Source of the DNA: Steromphala cineraria
Lineage: Eukaryota > Mollusca > Gastropoda > Trochida > Trochidae
NCBI GenBank assembly: GCA_916613615.1
Contig: OU744726.1
Span: 64,558,987 to 64,622,986 of the forward strand
Length of the DNA stretch: 64,000 bases
Direction: 5' to 3'
Positions 26,201 to 36,600 of the stretch are shown here, piece by piece. Every line of letters begins with the position of its first letter. Position 1 is the first letter of the stretch. Made by a program: the position numbers and the translations under genes. The notes under the pieces were generated by a model. It ran no database searches. It saw only the letters and a list, made by a program, of their open reading frames with translations, and was not told the DNA's origin.

Positions 26201-26460
26201 TAGTTATCTAAAACAGCTTACCCTTTTTTCTTGTTCTTTCCCACTTTGCGACCTAAAATGTACAACAAACAGGAATATCTTTACAATGAACAATGTAATT
26301 GCATTTTTGAAAACTGAAATGTATCGTCGGACACTATAGATTCAATTTCGTAGATTTTCTTTTCATCATTTGATGTTCGTTGACCAGAATATGAATCGTT
26401 TCCTTGCTGGTTAAACATACATTTCTTTGAATTGAATATAGATTGTTTTGAATCTAACAT
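14145..26460 (-). CDS. Gene A: 19-20-exon paralogue of gene B
   Basis: Lies downstream of gene B on the same strand. The exons, spliced on hand-picked GT/AG sites, total 2925 nt (974 residues and a stop) with all phases consistent. From its GGTRH region to its C-terminus it follows gene B exon by exon, often with identical exon lengths (217 and 86 nt) and phases. It lacks the five KTYxRTKSGR repeats and the Cys/Tyr-rich N-terminus, and I found no trace of them in the 3.5-kb spacer upstream. Its 5' end is therefore uncertain. The C-terminal domain keeps a canonical first EF loop (DRDLDTAITFLE, residues about 723-734) and three degenerate EF-like motifs. Function is unknown. Confidence 0.8.
14836..15110 (-). 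CDS. Gene A exon 19: EF-hand-like motif 4 and tail
   Basis: ISFLDYMCYIPLFMSMHDNI, CDNPLDMSDQKY, then a Pro/Arg-rich stretch and a Lys-rich helix to EKYAE. The loop EANSWGEISFLD (split with exon 18) keeps G6, I8 and an acid at 12. Acceptor GTTCCAG, donor GCTGA|GTATGC. Confidence 0.9.
15519..15735 (-). CDS. Gene A exon 18: EF-hand-like motif 3
   Basis: 217 nt: PLSKHLLDICNLADIERKLD, YKAMFYHNV, non-canonical loop (DRRSNFITAES), then LKIELIAGGLSW and the helix into EF 4. Acceptor GCTCCAG, donor GAG|GTACAT. Confidence 0.88.
16260..16345 (-). CDS. Gene A exon 17: EF-hand-like motif 2
   Basis: 86 nt: VLDIDDASQVTFRMFAVITA then LCERVTLM. The loop DIDDASQVTFRM has Asp at positions 1 and 3 but Met at 12. 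Same length and phases as gene B exon 24. Acceptor GTACAG, donor GGA|GTAAGT. Confidence 0.87.
16480..17085. repeat. 82-bp minisatellite carrying copies of gene A exon 16 end
   Basis: About seven units; landmarks at about 16498, 16658, 16740, 16809, 16891, 16973 and 17055 are mostly 82 bp apart. Each contains a version of GAGGACATAATGCATCTG, the last codons of exon 16, with the adjoining donor. The last unit overlaps the real exon. Confidence 0.85.
17058..17248 (-). CDS. Gene A exon 16: EF-hand 1
   Basis: DASIDFLSHYRLVDPERLEG, ARAFAV, then the EF loop DRDLDTAITFLE with canonical D1/D3/D5/I8/E12, then the next entering helix to YVLK. It corresponds to two exons in gene B; the intron inside the EF loop is absent here. 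Its donor AAG|GTCTGT lies at the edge of an 82-bp tandem repeat carrying copies of the exon end. Confidence 0.88.
17741..17875 (-). CDS. Gene A exon 15
   Basis: KGPRRVNILMRKGGEVLRNH … YATNLDEK. Counterpart of gene B exon 21. The 5' part of this exon with its acceptor is repeated twice more upstream (164-bp units). The unit joined here is the only one carrying the complete exon with the donor AAAG|GTATGT. Confidence 0.87.
17806..18280. repeat. 164-bp triplication containing the 5' part of gene A exon 15
   Basis: CGCTT landmarks at 17806, 17970 and 18134. Units 1 and 2 are almost identical across the first ~22 codons of exon 15, its acceptor and about 90 bp of intron. Unit 3 is clearly older. 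Units 2 and 3 lack the exon's 3' part and donor. Confidence 0.9.
18281..19905. other. Intron of gene A, nothing else recognised
   Basis: AT-rich intron. Open frames near 19.43-19.67 kb on both strands look like chance. Confidence 0.5.
19906..20038 (-). CDS. Gene A exon 14
   Basis: EKLGTKIKITDGLFALGTKP … DEMLAGDPELDVNT. Counterpart of gene B exon 20 with the same phases. Acceptor TTTTCAG, donor ACAT|GTAAGT. Confidence 0.86.
20416..20573 (-). CDS. Gene A exon 13: LGIDPxLS motif
   Basis: GSDDLGVFEIGEDGNIRVKD, then SAQLRKLGIDPKLSKEEIVK and RLK. Direct counterpart of gene B exon 19. Acceptor TTACCAG, donor AAG|GTGAAA. Confidence 0.87.
21086..21130 (-). CDS. Gene A exon 12
   Basis: 45 nt: DLEDAEKDKAPEDKD, acidic linker. 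Acceptor GTTTCAG, donor GATG|GTAAAT, phase 1-1. Confidence 0.68.
21714..21747 (-). CDS. Gene A exon 11
   Basis: 34 nt: HHFRFTDTPDS. Acceptor TTTTGCAG, donor AGCG|GTAAGT. An internal AG (TTTACAG, giving a 15-nt exon) also exists, but only the longer exon keeps frame with exon 10. Confidence 0.58.
21995..22023 (-). CDS. Gene A exon 10
   Basis: 29 nt encoding EDKSKDKGKE. Acceptor TTTTCAG, donor GAG|GTATGT, phase 1 in and 0 out. Confidence 0.62.
22427..22498 (-). CDS. Gene A exon 9
   Basis: 72 nt: DDGSLFDYKPPKMVQVKLSL then GNDK. One FDY/hairpin-like unit. Acceptor GTTTCAG, donor AAAG|GTAGTA. Confidence 0.7.
22603..22649 (-). CDS. Gene A exon 8
   Basis: 47 nt, read WRRKSRSKDLPKKTR in the frame set by the neighbours (phase 2 in, 1 out). 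Acceptor TTCGCAG, donor GAG|GTATAA. The other frame is also open, so the call relies on phase. Confidence 0.6.
22890..23141 (-). CDS. Gene A exon 7: Ala/Glu-rich helix
   Basis: QKETEAKARAEAAAEAEAEL then a Gln/Lys-rich stretch and RNVGGTYEKTDGRDIG. A strongly predicted helix by composition. The acceptor (TTGAAAG|G) has a poor pyrimidine tract, so the 5' boundary is less certain. Donor GA|GTATGT. Confidence 0.72.
23493..23933 (-). CDS. Gene A exon 6: charged helical segment
   Basis: 441 nt. Starts EQERAKNKRDLKRLQKMIER, passes a Pro/Lys-rich stretch, then DSSDDDDVDLSAMTEEERKE and an Arg/Glu-rich helix ending AKFGDKYDDMKRKRK. Counterpart of the alternative exons 12a/12b of gene B. Acceptor TTCACAG, donor CA|GTGAGT. 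Confidence 0.87.
24404..24428 (-). CDS. Gene A exon 5 (25-nt microexon)
   Basis: Encodes about GSIGSDEDD between acceptor TGTTTAG and donor GA|GTAAGT. Phase 1 in and 2 out are the same as for the 19-nt microexon of gene B. Confidence 0.72.
24962..25463 (-). CDS. Gene A exon 4: GGTRH basic repeats
   Basis: 502 nt. It begins LEHTLTDKLEYYGQREAINS, then SDGGTRHVKRRRRHDDGTYS, an acidic Glu/Asp segment, a Lys/Arg-rich helix, and a second repeat SEGGTRRRFKRKVLRDDDGN ending in PEPYMSPGLSDEE. Counterpart of gene B exon 10. Acceptor CTTTGCAG, donor AGAG|GTGGGC. Confidence 0.87.
25810..25948 (-). CDS. Gene A exon 3
   Basis: SISNRGKAGSRAKRRESKVS, then a Thr/Gln-rich stretch ending LTDME. Acceptor CTACTAG, donor GAG|GTGGGT, phase 2 in and 0 out. 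No clear counterpart in gene B. Confidence 0.65.
26222..26252 (-). CDS. Gene A exon 2
   Basis: 31 nt encoding RKVGKNKKKG. Acceptor ATTTTAG, donor AAGG|GTAAGC. Phase 1 in and 2 out joins cleanly to exon 3 as G-S-I-S-N. Confidence 0.5.
26421..26460 (-). CDS. Gene A candidate first coding exon
   Basis: ATG at 26458-26460 begins a 40-nt stretch encoding MLDSKQSIFNSKK, with donor AAAT|GTATGT in phase 1. This is what the next exon needs. The evidence is only an ATG, a good donor and phase. The true 5' end may lie elsewhere. Confidence 0.25.
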
Positions 26461-26497
26461 CAATAGTTCTATAGAGGTAAGTATTGTAATTATCAAA

Positions 26498-26745
26498 GTA
26501 CCAGGTTTATTTCATCGAGTGTCATGGGTGAAATATTAACTTAACCAATGTCACGAGATGAAATAAATCTGGTATTCGGAAACCTACATTACGTAATTCT
26601 ATTTATTTTATGATTTTTACTGAAACATGTAATTTTAATTACTTTAAAACTGCCAATCCCCCGGCACTTGACCAGTGACGATATAATATGTCGTAACCGG
26701 TCACAGTGAAAATATATATATAAGATATCGTCACTGTAGCCTGAT
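26498..26745 (+). mobile_element. Dispersed element family F, forward copy
   Basis: Starts ACCAGGTTTATTTCATCGAG with a local inverted partner (GAGATGAAATAAATCTGGT) and ends GACCAGTGACGATATAATAT…GGTCACAGTGA. Non-coding. It lies just upstream of the candidate start of gene A. Confidence 0.65.
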
Positions 26746-29700
26746 AGACATTTCATTTCACTGATTTAACCCAGTATTTCATTGCTGATCATATTATACA
26801 AATCTTTTATATGATGTTCTGCATCATTATTCTTTGTGCAAAGCGATGATGTTAAAGTACTCGTAATATCGATAATTCAATCAGTGATTACACATCAATA
26901 ATATCGTTTCGAAACGATCTCATTATCGAAGATTTTAATCCTCTTGACTGAGTTTCCAATACATCTATATAAACATCTTACTCTAATGTGTTTGAACGGA
27001 GAGTTAATCTGACCAAAATAAAAAAGGATGGAACCTTGGCGTGATCACTTCCAAAGCAGTTCATAAAACTTCCTGTTCTTACACCAGCTCGATTGAAGTG
27101 ACTGAACAATCACTAGGTTAATCTACACAAGCCAATCTACTGTCTACACAAGAATGCACATGGGTGATGTACTGTAAACTTCTTTTGGATCAGTAAGATA
27201 TAATCGTATCGTTATTTAGCCAATCAAATGGTAGGTAATCGATTGTAAGCAATATAGTTCTCTCTGAAGCACGAGATGTTGTCCCGTTATTGTAAATCAC
27301 AGCATTAAGGTCCAATGAATGATCGTAACTCCGTAGTTTATAGCATAACGCCTCATTGGTAAAGTGAAGTAATTCTTCTAATAAAGTTCATTGATTACGA
27401 ATTATTCGTAATAAAGTTAAGATTCTTCAAAGAGATGATGTGTGGAAAGAGGGCAACAGAACAGTTAATAAAGATGTTTATTGAAACTGTTCTTAAAAAA
27501 TATTGGTGTAACCAAAATAATTTTTGATTCTTTTTGCCTTTCGAAATACAGTTTTTAAATACAGATTTTTTTACCATGCCAGGTGCATTTAATTGTATAA
27601 TTCGGGTATTGAATAAATTGTTAAATTTTGGATATGAGGATAACCATATAACTTACAAAATAGTAAACAGGTTAATTGAATGGTTGGATTTATCAGAATT
27701 ATATCAAATACTATTGCAGATAATGTTATAGGCTATCATTTTGTTACTTACAAACGCTTTCATTTATTAGATATTGTTTAAACAAAGGACAGCAGTGAGA
27801 AACGTGTTTTCCATAAAGGAATATAAAAGAACACTGCCATCGCTAAAATTGTTAGAATAAGGACATAATCTAAAACTTCATCAAAGTATATACAAACCTG
27901 TGAACGTCATTAAGAATGCATCATTAGAGAAAACGGTTGCTTCAAACTCTTGTCTCTGATTGTTTCATCAACGTTAAGGTGCAGCAAATGTTGAAACAAG
28001 TGTAAGTGTAAAATGTTTCATGAAAGTTGTCGTGTAAATTTCTTGAACGTTTTAAACGTGTTGAAAGATATATAAACCAATGTGAACGTGTTGAAATACT
28101 TGATGAAAGTGAATATTGTATAAAGTGCTCCACAAAAGTGCTCGTAGTCTAGACCGAGTGAAAAAACAATTTGAAAGATTCATCAAGATAAAATTAGTGA
28201 TTCAAAAGCGTTCACAAAAATACTATGCTTAAAAATATTTGACAGATAGATATACGTCATATATTTCTATTGATGGAAAACCCTTTTTGGGTTTTTGACT
28301 ACTTCAACACAGTTAATGTGCTACAAATACTTTTTACACTTTGTGCAAGTGAACGTTTGTAAAATGCTTTAATGTTTAGATACTCCAACAAGTTGAACGT
28401 TACTTCACAAATTAAACAAAGTTAACGTATTTAGAACGTTTATACCAAAGTGTACGTCTTGTGCAATCATTCAATATGTGATTTGCAAACTCACTTGTGC
28501 AATTGTTAGTAGATGAATGACAATTTGACTATGCTGTTAAGGTACATTGTGTGTGCAATCAACTCCACCTGTATTCGGCCATTTGACAAACAAAAACAAG
28601 GACAATCATGATGATATATTTTATTGTTCACTCCTTCAAACACGTATCAAAAGGTACATTGGCACGGTGGAAATGGACGGAAATTTATAGGAAATCCTTA
28701 TCACAGTCTTCTGCTTCTGGAAAATATGAACTTTATATAGAATAATAATAATACAAAATCTAGATTTTCGAAGCTCTCTTAGTGGTATTATTGTCGTAAG
28801 TAACAATGGCTTACGGCTAGCCTGCCTCTTAGAGGTCTTCAAAAATCTAGGCCTAACCCTTCATGTTCAAACAAACTATATACATATAAACTGTCACACA
28901 TGATAGATGAATTTGTCACCACAATAGAACTTCAAAGAGAAAACACAGCAAAAGTATTGTTATATACACAATTCATAATACGCAATTCATAATAATATTA
29001 ATAATAGTTATAATTAAAATAATAATAACATATACAGCGCAGATTTGTTCCCAAGTCATAATTTAAAGCCGTGAGGTTCATTGTACGAATGTTTTACATT
29101 CGTAAAATATATGTTTAATTAACATGAATTCATTTATCCAAACACTGAATGTCGATTTAGTGTGAATTCATCAATTGTTGTCGAAGGTTGTCAAATAGAA
29201 GAACATTCTCCTGATTCCCGACTTATTCGCACAATACTTACAAATGACCATCCGTGATAAATCTGCCCTTTGGAAGACTTACTTATCCACACTACAGTAA
29301 TGTAACGCTTGATATGAATATTTCCACTGATATAACATGTAAATACATCAGTTCAGGATATTCACTTGGATTGGAAATTCACAGCAACACATGAACAAGT
29401 AATATCACAGATACAGATAAACCTAGCACTTCAAACGTTATGACGTCATGTTTTACTTTTTGATATATCAATCAACTTATGGAAAACAACCAACAATCAG
29501 TTCCCAATACAAATATCCATAATTGATATATTGATATATTAGCACCTTTTCACACTCTCACAAGTGAAATAAATTATTAGTGTCTGTACAAAATGTATGT
29601 AAGGCTAAATTCAGCCTTTGGGACAGAAATTTCACTACAACAGCCTTGACGAAATCTTTTTCTAAAATCTGATGACTCTTCTTAATCGGACCACTCCTAC

Positions 29701-29998
29701 GCATTGTGCTGTCTTCAAGCCAATCAGAGAAGTTGTAAGGAAATCGCCATTACTTCGGCTTGCATGTTGGCCTATGGATGGCTGAATCTAAGATATTACA
29801 TCTATTTTGTTTAAAATAAATACAAAACTACATCTATGGCCCATGTTTTACTGGTAATGACTATATGGAGACTACTTCCCTGTTTGAAGAAAAACAATCT
29901 AGGACAAAAAGTAAACATTCCTTCGAAAAGTGATAATAATGTCTCTGGTATACAGCTTCAGTGTTCATTTTTTGAGTTTTTAAGCGTAGTTATTGTTG
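26746..29998. other. Spacer between genes B and A
   Basis: Holds the 3' UTR of gene B and the unknown promoter of gene A. No KTYxRTKSGR-type sequence is found here. An AATAAA on the minus strand lies at 28620-28625. A minus-strand open stretch at 29558-29749 (about 64 codons) is unassigned. The rest is AT-rich with no recognised repeat. Confidence 0.5.
28620..28625 (-). terminator. Candidate poly(A) signal for gene B
   Basis: AATAAA on the minus strand, the nearest perfect hexamer I found after the gene B stop (about 1.4 kb away). No transcript evidence, so it is only a candidate. Confidence 0.25.
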
Positions 29999-30059
29999 TC
30001 ATCCCAAACTTGAGGTGGAACGAGGTGTAGAGGGAGCTGATTCAAGGATCTTTGGTAAT
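29999..30059 (-). CDS. Gene B exon 27 (last coding exon)
   Basis: Encodes LPKILESAPSTPRSTSSLG and a TGA stop. Acceptor ACTTTCAG, entered in phase 2. The Ser/Thr/Pro-rich end differs from gene A's acidic end, although both begin LP. The nearest AATAAA I see downstream on this strand is at 28620-28625, so the 3' UTR may be about 1.4 kb; that is uncertain. Confidence 0.8.
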
Positions 30060-33000
30060 CTGAAAGTAATGCGATGATTATTTGATCACTAACATCAAAT
30101 ATAAGGTTAATGATATCTGAATTAGAAAGAATTCTATGGATTTGTCAACTTCTTAATTACAAGAGTGCAAAATTAAAGTTTCGGTGTAGATTCTAAAACC
30201 GTTTTCAAGCAAATAATACTGGACATGATGATGGGGAATTATATATACATAAATGGAGAATAAGTTGATGTAATTGAGTAGCAATAAATAGACATACTAT
30301 TCCACTCCTGTTGTATGCTTACAAGGAGACATGCTTATGAGACATGAACATTGATTAGAACTGTCTTATTATAAATGTCCAAAAATATACAACGAGAGTT
30401 GGAAAGGGCCTATTATTTACATACTTTAGAACTAAAACAGTGTTACGTTTACATTGTAAACTTCTGGACATTTTTGCGAAACCAAGTAAATTCTGTATCA
30501 GCCAGTGTTTTCCCAGTTTTTACTTGTAGGAAATTGTTACTATCTTATATATCCCTATTTACTGACGTGATGATTTGATTTATTTCAACAGGGACATGTA
30601 TCACTTAAAAGGAGCGTTGAAACGACACACTACTATAATAAGGAGAGAAGTAGAGTAGGGTAGTATATGTATTACCTACGAGGGTAGTCATATCGAGGTT
30701 CATATTTTTCATATGTTGCCCTAGGTCAAAAATTCACTTTTATTAGTGACGTCACGTCATAAACAATGTGTTGACGTCACGGTTTAACTATGACGTCACA
30801 ATCACGGCGGCGGCCAGTCCGCCTATGCTGAGAGGTAGGTTTTTGGTGAATTTCTTTAATTTTTCTCCCGCTCGGAAAGTACTAATATTTAGCCACCCGT
30901 GTCATAAACATAGTATGTCATGAACACTCATAAAATATCCTCTATATATCATTCTAACCCTATTTCTAAGCGATACATGTCCCTGTTATTCCACTCACGT
31001 TGTATACTTCTGAACCATCTCCCTGTTCTCCTTCTTGATATCCTCGATGTCCACTTTTCCATCTAACAGGTCCTGGGCCTGTTCACGAAGCTGGTAGGGA
31101 GACTCCTTGCTCATTGGTTGACCCAGCGGGTTCATGTCCCTCTGGCGGTGACCCCCAGACGGCTTCCGGAGCATGCCATCGTACTTGTCGGACGACATAT
31201 CGAGAGGGTTGTCGCAGATGTTGTCATGCATTGACAGGAAGAGGGGGATGTAGCAGATATAGTCAAGGAAAGATATCTGAAAGAATATTGGTATATTTAC
31301 AATAATAGAGGAATGTAGCAGACATAGTCCAGGAAAGATATCTGAAAGAATATGGGCCTATTTGACAAGAATAGAGGAATGTAGCACATGAAGTCAAGAT
31401 AGGATATCTTGAATAATATGGGTCTATTTCACAAGAATAGAGGAATGTAGCACATGAAGACAAGATAAGATATCTGAAAGAATATGGGTCTATTTCAAGA
31501 ATAGAGGAATGTAGCACATGAAGTCAAGATAAGATATCTGGAATAATATGGGTCTATTTCACAAGAATAGAAGAATGTAGCACATGAAGTCGAGAAGAGA
31601 TATCTGGAATAATATGGGTCTATTTCAAGAATAGAGGAATGTAGCACATGAATACAAGATAAGATATCTGAAAGAATATGGGCCTATTTCAAGAATAGAG
31701 GAATGTAGCACATGAAGTCAAGATAAGATATCTGAAAGAATATGGGTCTATTTCAAGAATAGAGGAATGTAGCACATAAAGACAAGACAAGATATCTGAA
31801 AGAATATGGGTCTATTTCAAGAATAAAGGAATGTAGCACATGAAGACAAGATAAGATATCTGAAAGAATATGGGCCTATTTCAAGAATAGAGGAATGTAG
31901 CACATGAATACAAGATAAGATATCTGAAAGAATATGGGCCTATTTCAAGAATAGAGGAATGTAGCACATGAATACAAGATAAGATATCTGAAAGAATATG
32001 GGCCTATTTCAAGAATAGAGGAATGTAGCACATGAATACAAGATAAGATATCTGAAAGAATATGGGCCTATTTCAAGAATAGAGGAATGTAGCACATGAA
32101 TACAAGATATGATATCTGAAAGAATATGGGTCTATTTCAAGAATAGAGGAATGTAGCACATGAAGACAAGACAAGATATCTGAAAGAATATTGGCCTATT
32201 TCAAGAATAGAGGAATGTAGCACATGAAGACAAGACAAGTTATCTGAAAGAATATGGGCCTATTTCAAGAATAAAGGAATGTAGCACATGAAGACAAGAT
32301 AAGATACCTGAAAGAATATGGGCCTATTTCAAGAATAGAGGAATGTAGCACATGAAGTCAAGATAAGATATCTGAAAGAATATGGGCCTATTTCAAGAAT
32401 AGAGGAATGTAGCACATGAATACAAGATAAGATATCTGAAAGAATATGAGCCTATTTCAAGAATAGAGGAATGTAGCACATGAATACAAGATATGATATC
32501 TGAAAGAATATGGGTCTATTTCAAGAATAGAGGAATGTAGCACATGAAGACAAGACAAGATATCTGAAAGAATATGGGTCTATTTCAAGAATAGAGGAAT
32601 GTAGCACATGAAGACAAGACAAGTTATCTGAAAGAATATGGGCCTATTTCAAGAATAGAGGAATGTAGCACATGAATACAAGATAAGATATCTGAAAGAA
32701 TATGGGCCTATTTCAAGAATAGAGGAATGTAGCACATGAAGTCAAGATAAGATATCTGAAAAAAATATGACTCTTTTTAATAAGAAGACATGTATGTAGC
32801 AGATGTAATCAAGGAAAGATTTGTGCAAACATATGAGTCAATTTAGCGTATTGCTCGTTGGTTCTGTTCTGCATGGTCCTGTTTCATGATTAACGGCATT
32901 ACTCGGCAAACCTGTGCTGAATGTGCAAACCCATGAATGTGCTGTTTGGTTCTAAAGAGCTGTCTGCATAAAATCATATAATGATTTCCTGTGATTATCG

Positions 33001-33595
33001 TAGTTTTAAAAATATCTCTTTTTCACAAACAATTTAAAGGTTATTAAAACAATGTATCATTTAGTTTGTATCGAAATTATATAATGTCGAAACGAAGAGA
33101 GTACAGTTAGAAAGATCAAATCAAAGACCATTTCTTCATATATATATAGTATAAATAGAGTATTTATATTATAAATAGCGCGCGTATCCATCCACTCTGG
33201 GTCGCCCAAGGCGCTTACATTGTTTCCCCTGTCCTTTTCTTCAGCGAAAAAAATAGAGAACAGTTCTAGTTAAACTGATAAAAGCATAAGGCTGATGCCC
33301 AATGGTTCAATATTGATACTTATTAATGATAAGAGAATAACGAGGAACCTCATTGAAGTAGTTTGGTTGTAGACGTTCCATGATGTATTCTTGTTGTTTC
33401 CAGTTGAGCCCACCAGCGATCAGTTCAATCCTTAGAGAATCAGCCTTGATGAAGTTTGAGTTCCGATCTGAATTAACGTTGCAGTAGAACATCGCCTTGT
33501 AGAGGTCCATCTTCCTCTGGATATCAAGCAGGTCGCAGATCTCGATCAGGTGTTTAGCTACAGGGCTGTAGGAAGTAAGTAAATAATGATAATAC

Positions 33596-33633
<38 letters not shown>

Positions 33634-36600
33634 GTGATGATGGTGATGGTGATGGTGATGATGATGATGGTGATTGTGATTGTGATTGTGATGATGATAT
33701 TGATGATACTGATGAAGACGAACTAAATATTGGTCATAACATTCCCTCAATGGTGAAATATTGCATAAGTTACACAAGCACTTCAATTTATCTTGATCAA
33801 GGGTCCAAATATTATACCTTTCTAAATTTACATCTGACACGATATGTGTCGAAAGGTTGAATATAGAATGAACGGTGCAACGTAAGTGGTCGCCGTATGT
33901 CTTATAGAGATATTTGGAGAAATTAATCCAGACTTATATCTTATGAAAATATAAAGAGTTATATCTCAGCCTATGAAGAGATTTTCATATATACCTCGTA
34001 AGGGTTTCGAGAGAAATATATTGTGAAGATATTGGAAGAAATATCTCCGATCAATAACATATATTTAAAGATATCTATCAAAGATGGTTGCTTCAGTCGT
34101 GAAAAGGCTAACGCTAATTAAGTGCCAAACGTGTTTAAGATGAATATTTCATGAGTTATGGTTACGCGAAGAATAACAAAATCCCTTACTCCATCTGTGT
34201 GACTCGCTCCGACAATGCTGAGATGACGGCGAACATTCTGAATGTGATCTGACTGGCATCGTCAATCTTCAACACCTACAAACATATGTAAACGAGTTAG
34301 GATAACTGCTTTTTATTCTTCACATTCCTTTGCATTGCAATTTTTCTAAAAAAATAAACTACATTCCTTAAATACAGTAGAACCCAGATATAACGAATTC
34401 CAAGGGACCAAAGAATTTAGTTCGCTATATCCGGTGTTAGCTACTCACGTTTGCATAAAGCTTTTGACGGGACTTAAAAATGTGTTCGCCCTATCCGATT
34501 GTTCGCTATATCCGAGTTCGCTATTTCGTGTTGTACTGTATCTTTAAAAAATCAATAACGTTTTAACCTGTGTTTCTCATTAAACAACCAAAACAAATAT
34601 TATCAATATCAATCAACATTTATCAATATAAAAAACTTATTCTAATATGAATATTGACAAACTCATCATATCAGGGTAAACAAGTATAGACAGAATGCGA
34701 GAAACAATTGAAAAAAGCTGCGTCACGAAATATTTTACGACATCGATTCAGTAAGACAGCTCGCCTACGAAGCTTAATTTCCGGAAACAAAACTTCAATA
34801 TGAGTTATCATCACAACCAGCCGTGATCGGCGCCGTGTTTCTTATTTATGATAGACATGTATAGCGTGATGCAATTAAGGATAATAGAGCAATTTATCAG
34901 TTTTCATAGGCTTCTTCCGAAAGTTTTATTTTTTGTTCTATGATATGCTTTTTGACATTTGGTAACTTATGTTAGCATTATTATGTTTAAATGTGTTTTA
35001 TAATTAAAGCGCGTGAATGGTAAATAATAATTCTTATTTTGGCAATAAACATTTAGCTAATAAGTATTGATATTGATTTCTTATATTATGTTGCCAATGA
35101 TCTGAATGTCTCGTGAACGATATCGTTATTTCACAAATACTTTCTTTTCTGTAAGGAAACCGTGCAAAAATAAGTTCAATTTTCTCTTTAAACTACGTAA
35201 CCGTTTCCTTAAACACATCAGTTTTGTTGTAGCCTTAAAAAGACACTTGTCGGATTGGCTAGTATGTGAAAATTCTTTGATGTAACTGATATACTTTAAA
35301 GGGGCAGTAGCACGTTTTTAGGGGGGATAGAAGGTGATGTCAGAAAAATGAAAATTAATGGTTCCAATTGAAAGACAATGTATTTAAACTAATTGGAGCA
35401 GTAATAAATCAAATATGTAACGTAAAGTTTAGCCATGTCATTCCTTTTTCTTACACAAAATGAATTAAAGGTGTTCACACAAAATGGCCGGCAATGGATT
35501 TTATGTGAATCTTCATACTTTGTCCTCTTACTATGGATGATCGGCTTGTAAAATGAGATTTTTGACTCTGTCAAAATAATACATTCAGCATTAACTTACA
35601 ATTATCAGTGAAAAATCTAAATTATAAAATTATCAAAACAAAGTGTTACTTTCCCTTTAAGCAATAAGAACTTACTTTCAGAACGTATTCCATCTGTTTG
35701 GGTGTCATTTGTTGCAGACTAGGAACACCATCAAGAGCAATTCGGGTTTCCTGTTAACAAATGACATATTCGACATATTCTTTTGATTTTTTCACTGCAC
35801 TACTTTTACTCTGTGTAAGTGACATAAGAATGCAATTACATAGTTGCTACTTGTTCATACATGATACTTAAATACTGTGTATACGTAACATTGTCATATT
35901 TTGGACCACGCTATCTTCAATTATACAAATTCTTGCACCTTTCCGGGCCGAGTCCCATGCAGTATGCGAACCCGTTCAGATAAACACCACCAGCAAAGAC
36001 CATACCAGAGTTGAAAAAGATGAATGCAATTTTATGGATATACAACTTCTTTATTCAAGTTTGCGACGTATCGACATAGATACTAATGTCGTTATCGAGC
36101 AAGTGACATTAGTATCTATGTCGAAACGTCGCAAACTTGAATAAAGAAGTTGTATATCCATAATATTGCCTTCATCTTCTTCGTCATCGCAACTTCTATA
36201 ATGCCCATCAAAGAAGTCATACCAGAGTTGGTACCTAAATGGCGAAACGGGCGAGTTGGTTAGCTGCTGGTACTCTGAGGGTGTGGGTTCGAATCCCTCA
36301 TGGGGCTCGAGTACTCTTGACGATAGTGTGATCCCAAATATAACAATGTTACTTTTGTTCACTGTCTAAATAGCATTTATCTCTAATATATGAATACGAT
36401 AATACTGGTGTGATACTTATATGGCGTCAAAACTACAGTAGAGATGCCACAATGAGGATATTTTAGAAGTTTTAGTTTATCATCCCGAGGGCTGTTTTCA
36501 TTAATTGATTTCGTCGACTTCTAAACAGAACTTTTGAAATAAATTTTCTCCAATGTATCAACATTAATTTCGATGTAAATCATGAAAGATTTGCAATACA

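Noticed and set aside
26281..26496. 71-codon minus-strand open frame as one exon
   Set aside because: The intron to the next exon would be only about 28 bp; a shorter exon ending at GTATGT (26421) is more plausible, though weak.
31277..32770. CRISPR array
   Set aside because: Whole 64-bp units are repeated with no unique spacers, and the DNA is eukaryotic; it is a minisatellite.
33601..33690. Poly-histidine protein segment on the minus strand
   Set aside because: It is the reading of a (GAT)n microsatellite; the true exon 25 starts at an acceptor at 33566-33568, outside the tract.
36232..36312. A functional tRNA gene
   Set aside because: Box A and box B are present, but acceptor and anticodon stems do not pair convincingly; a SINE head fits better.
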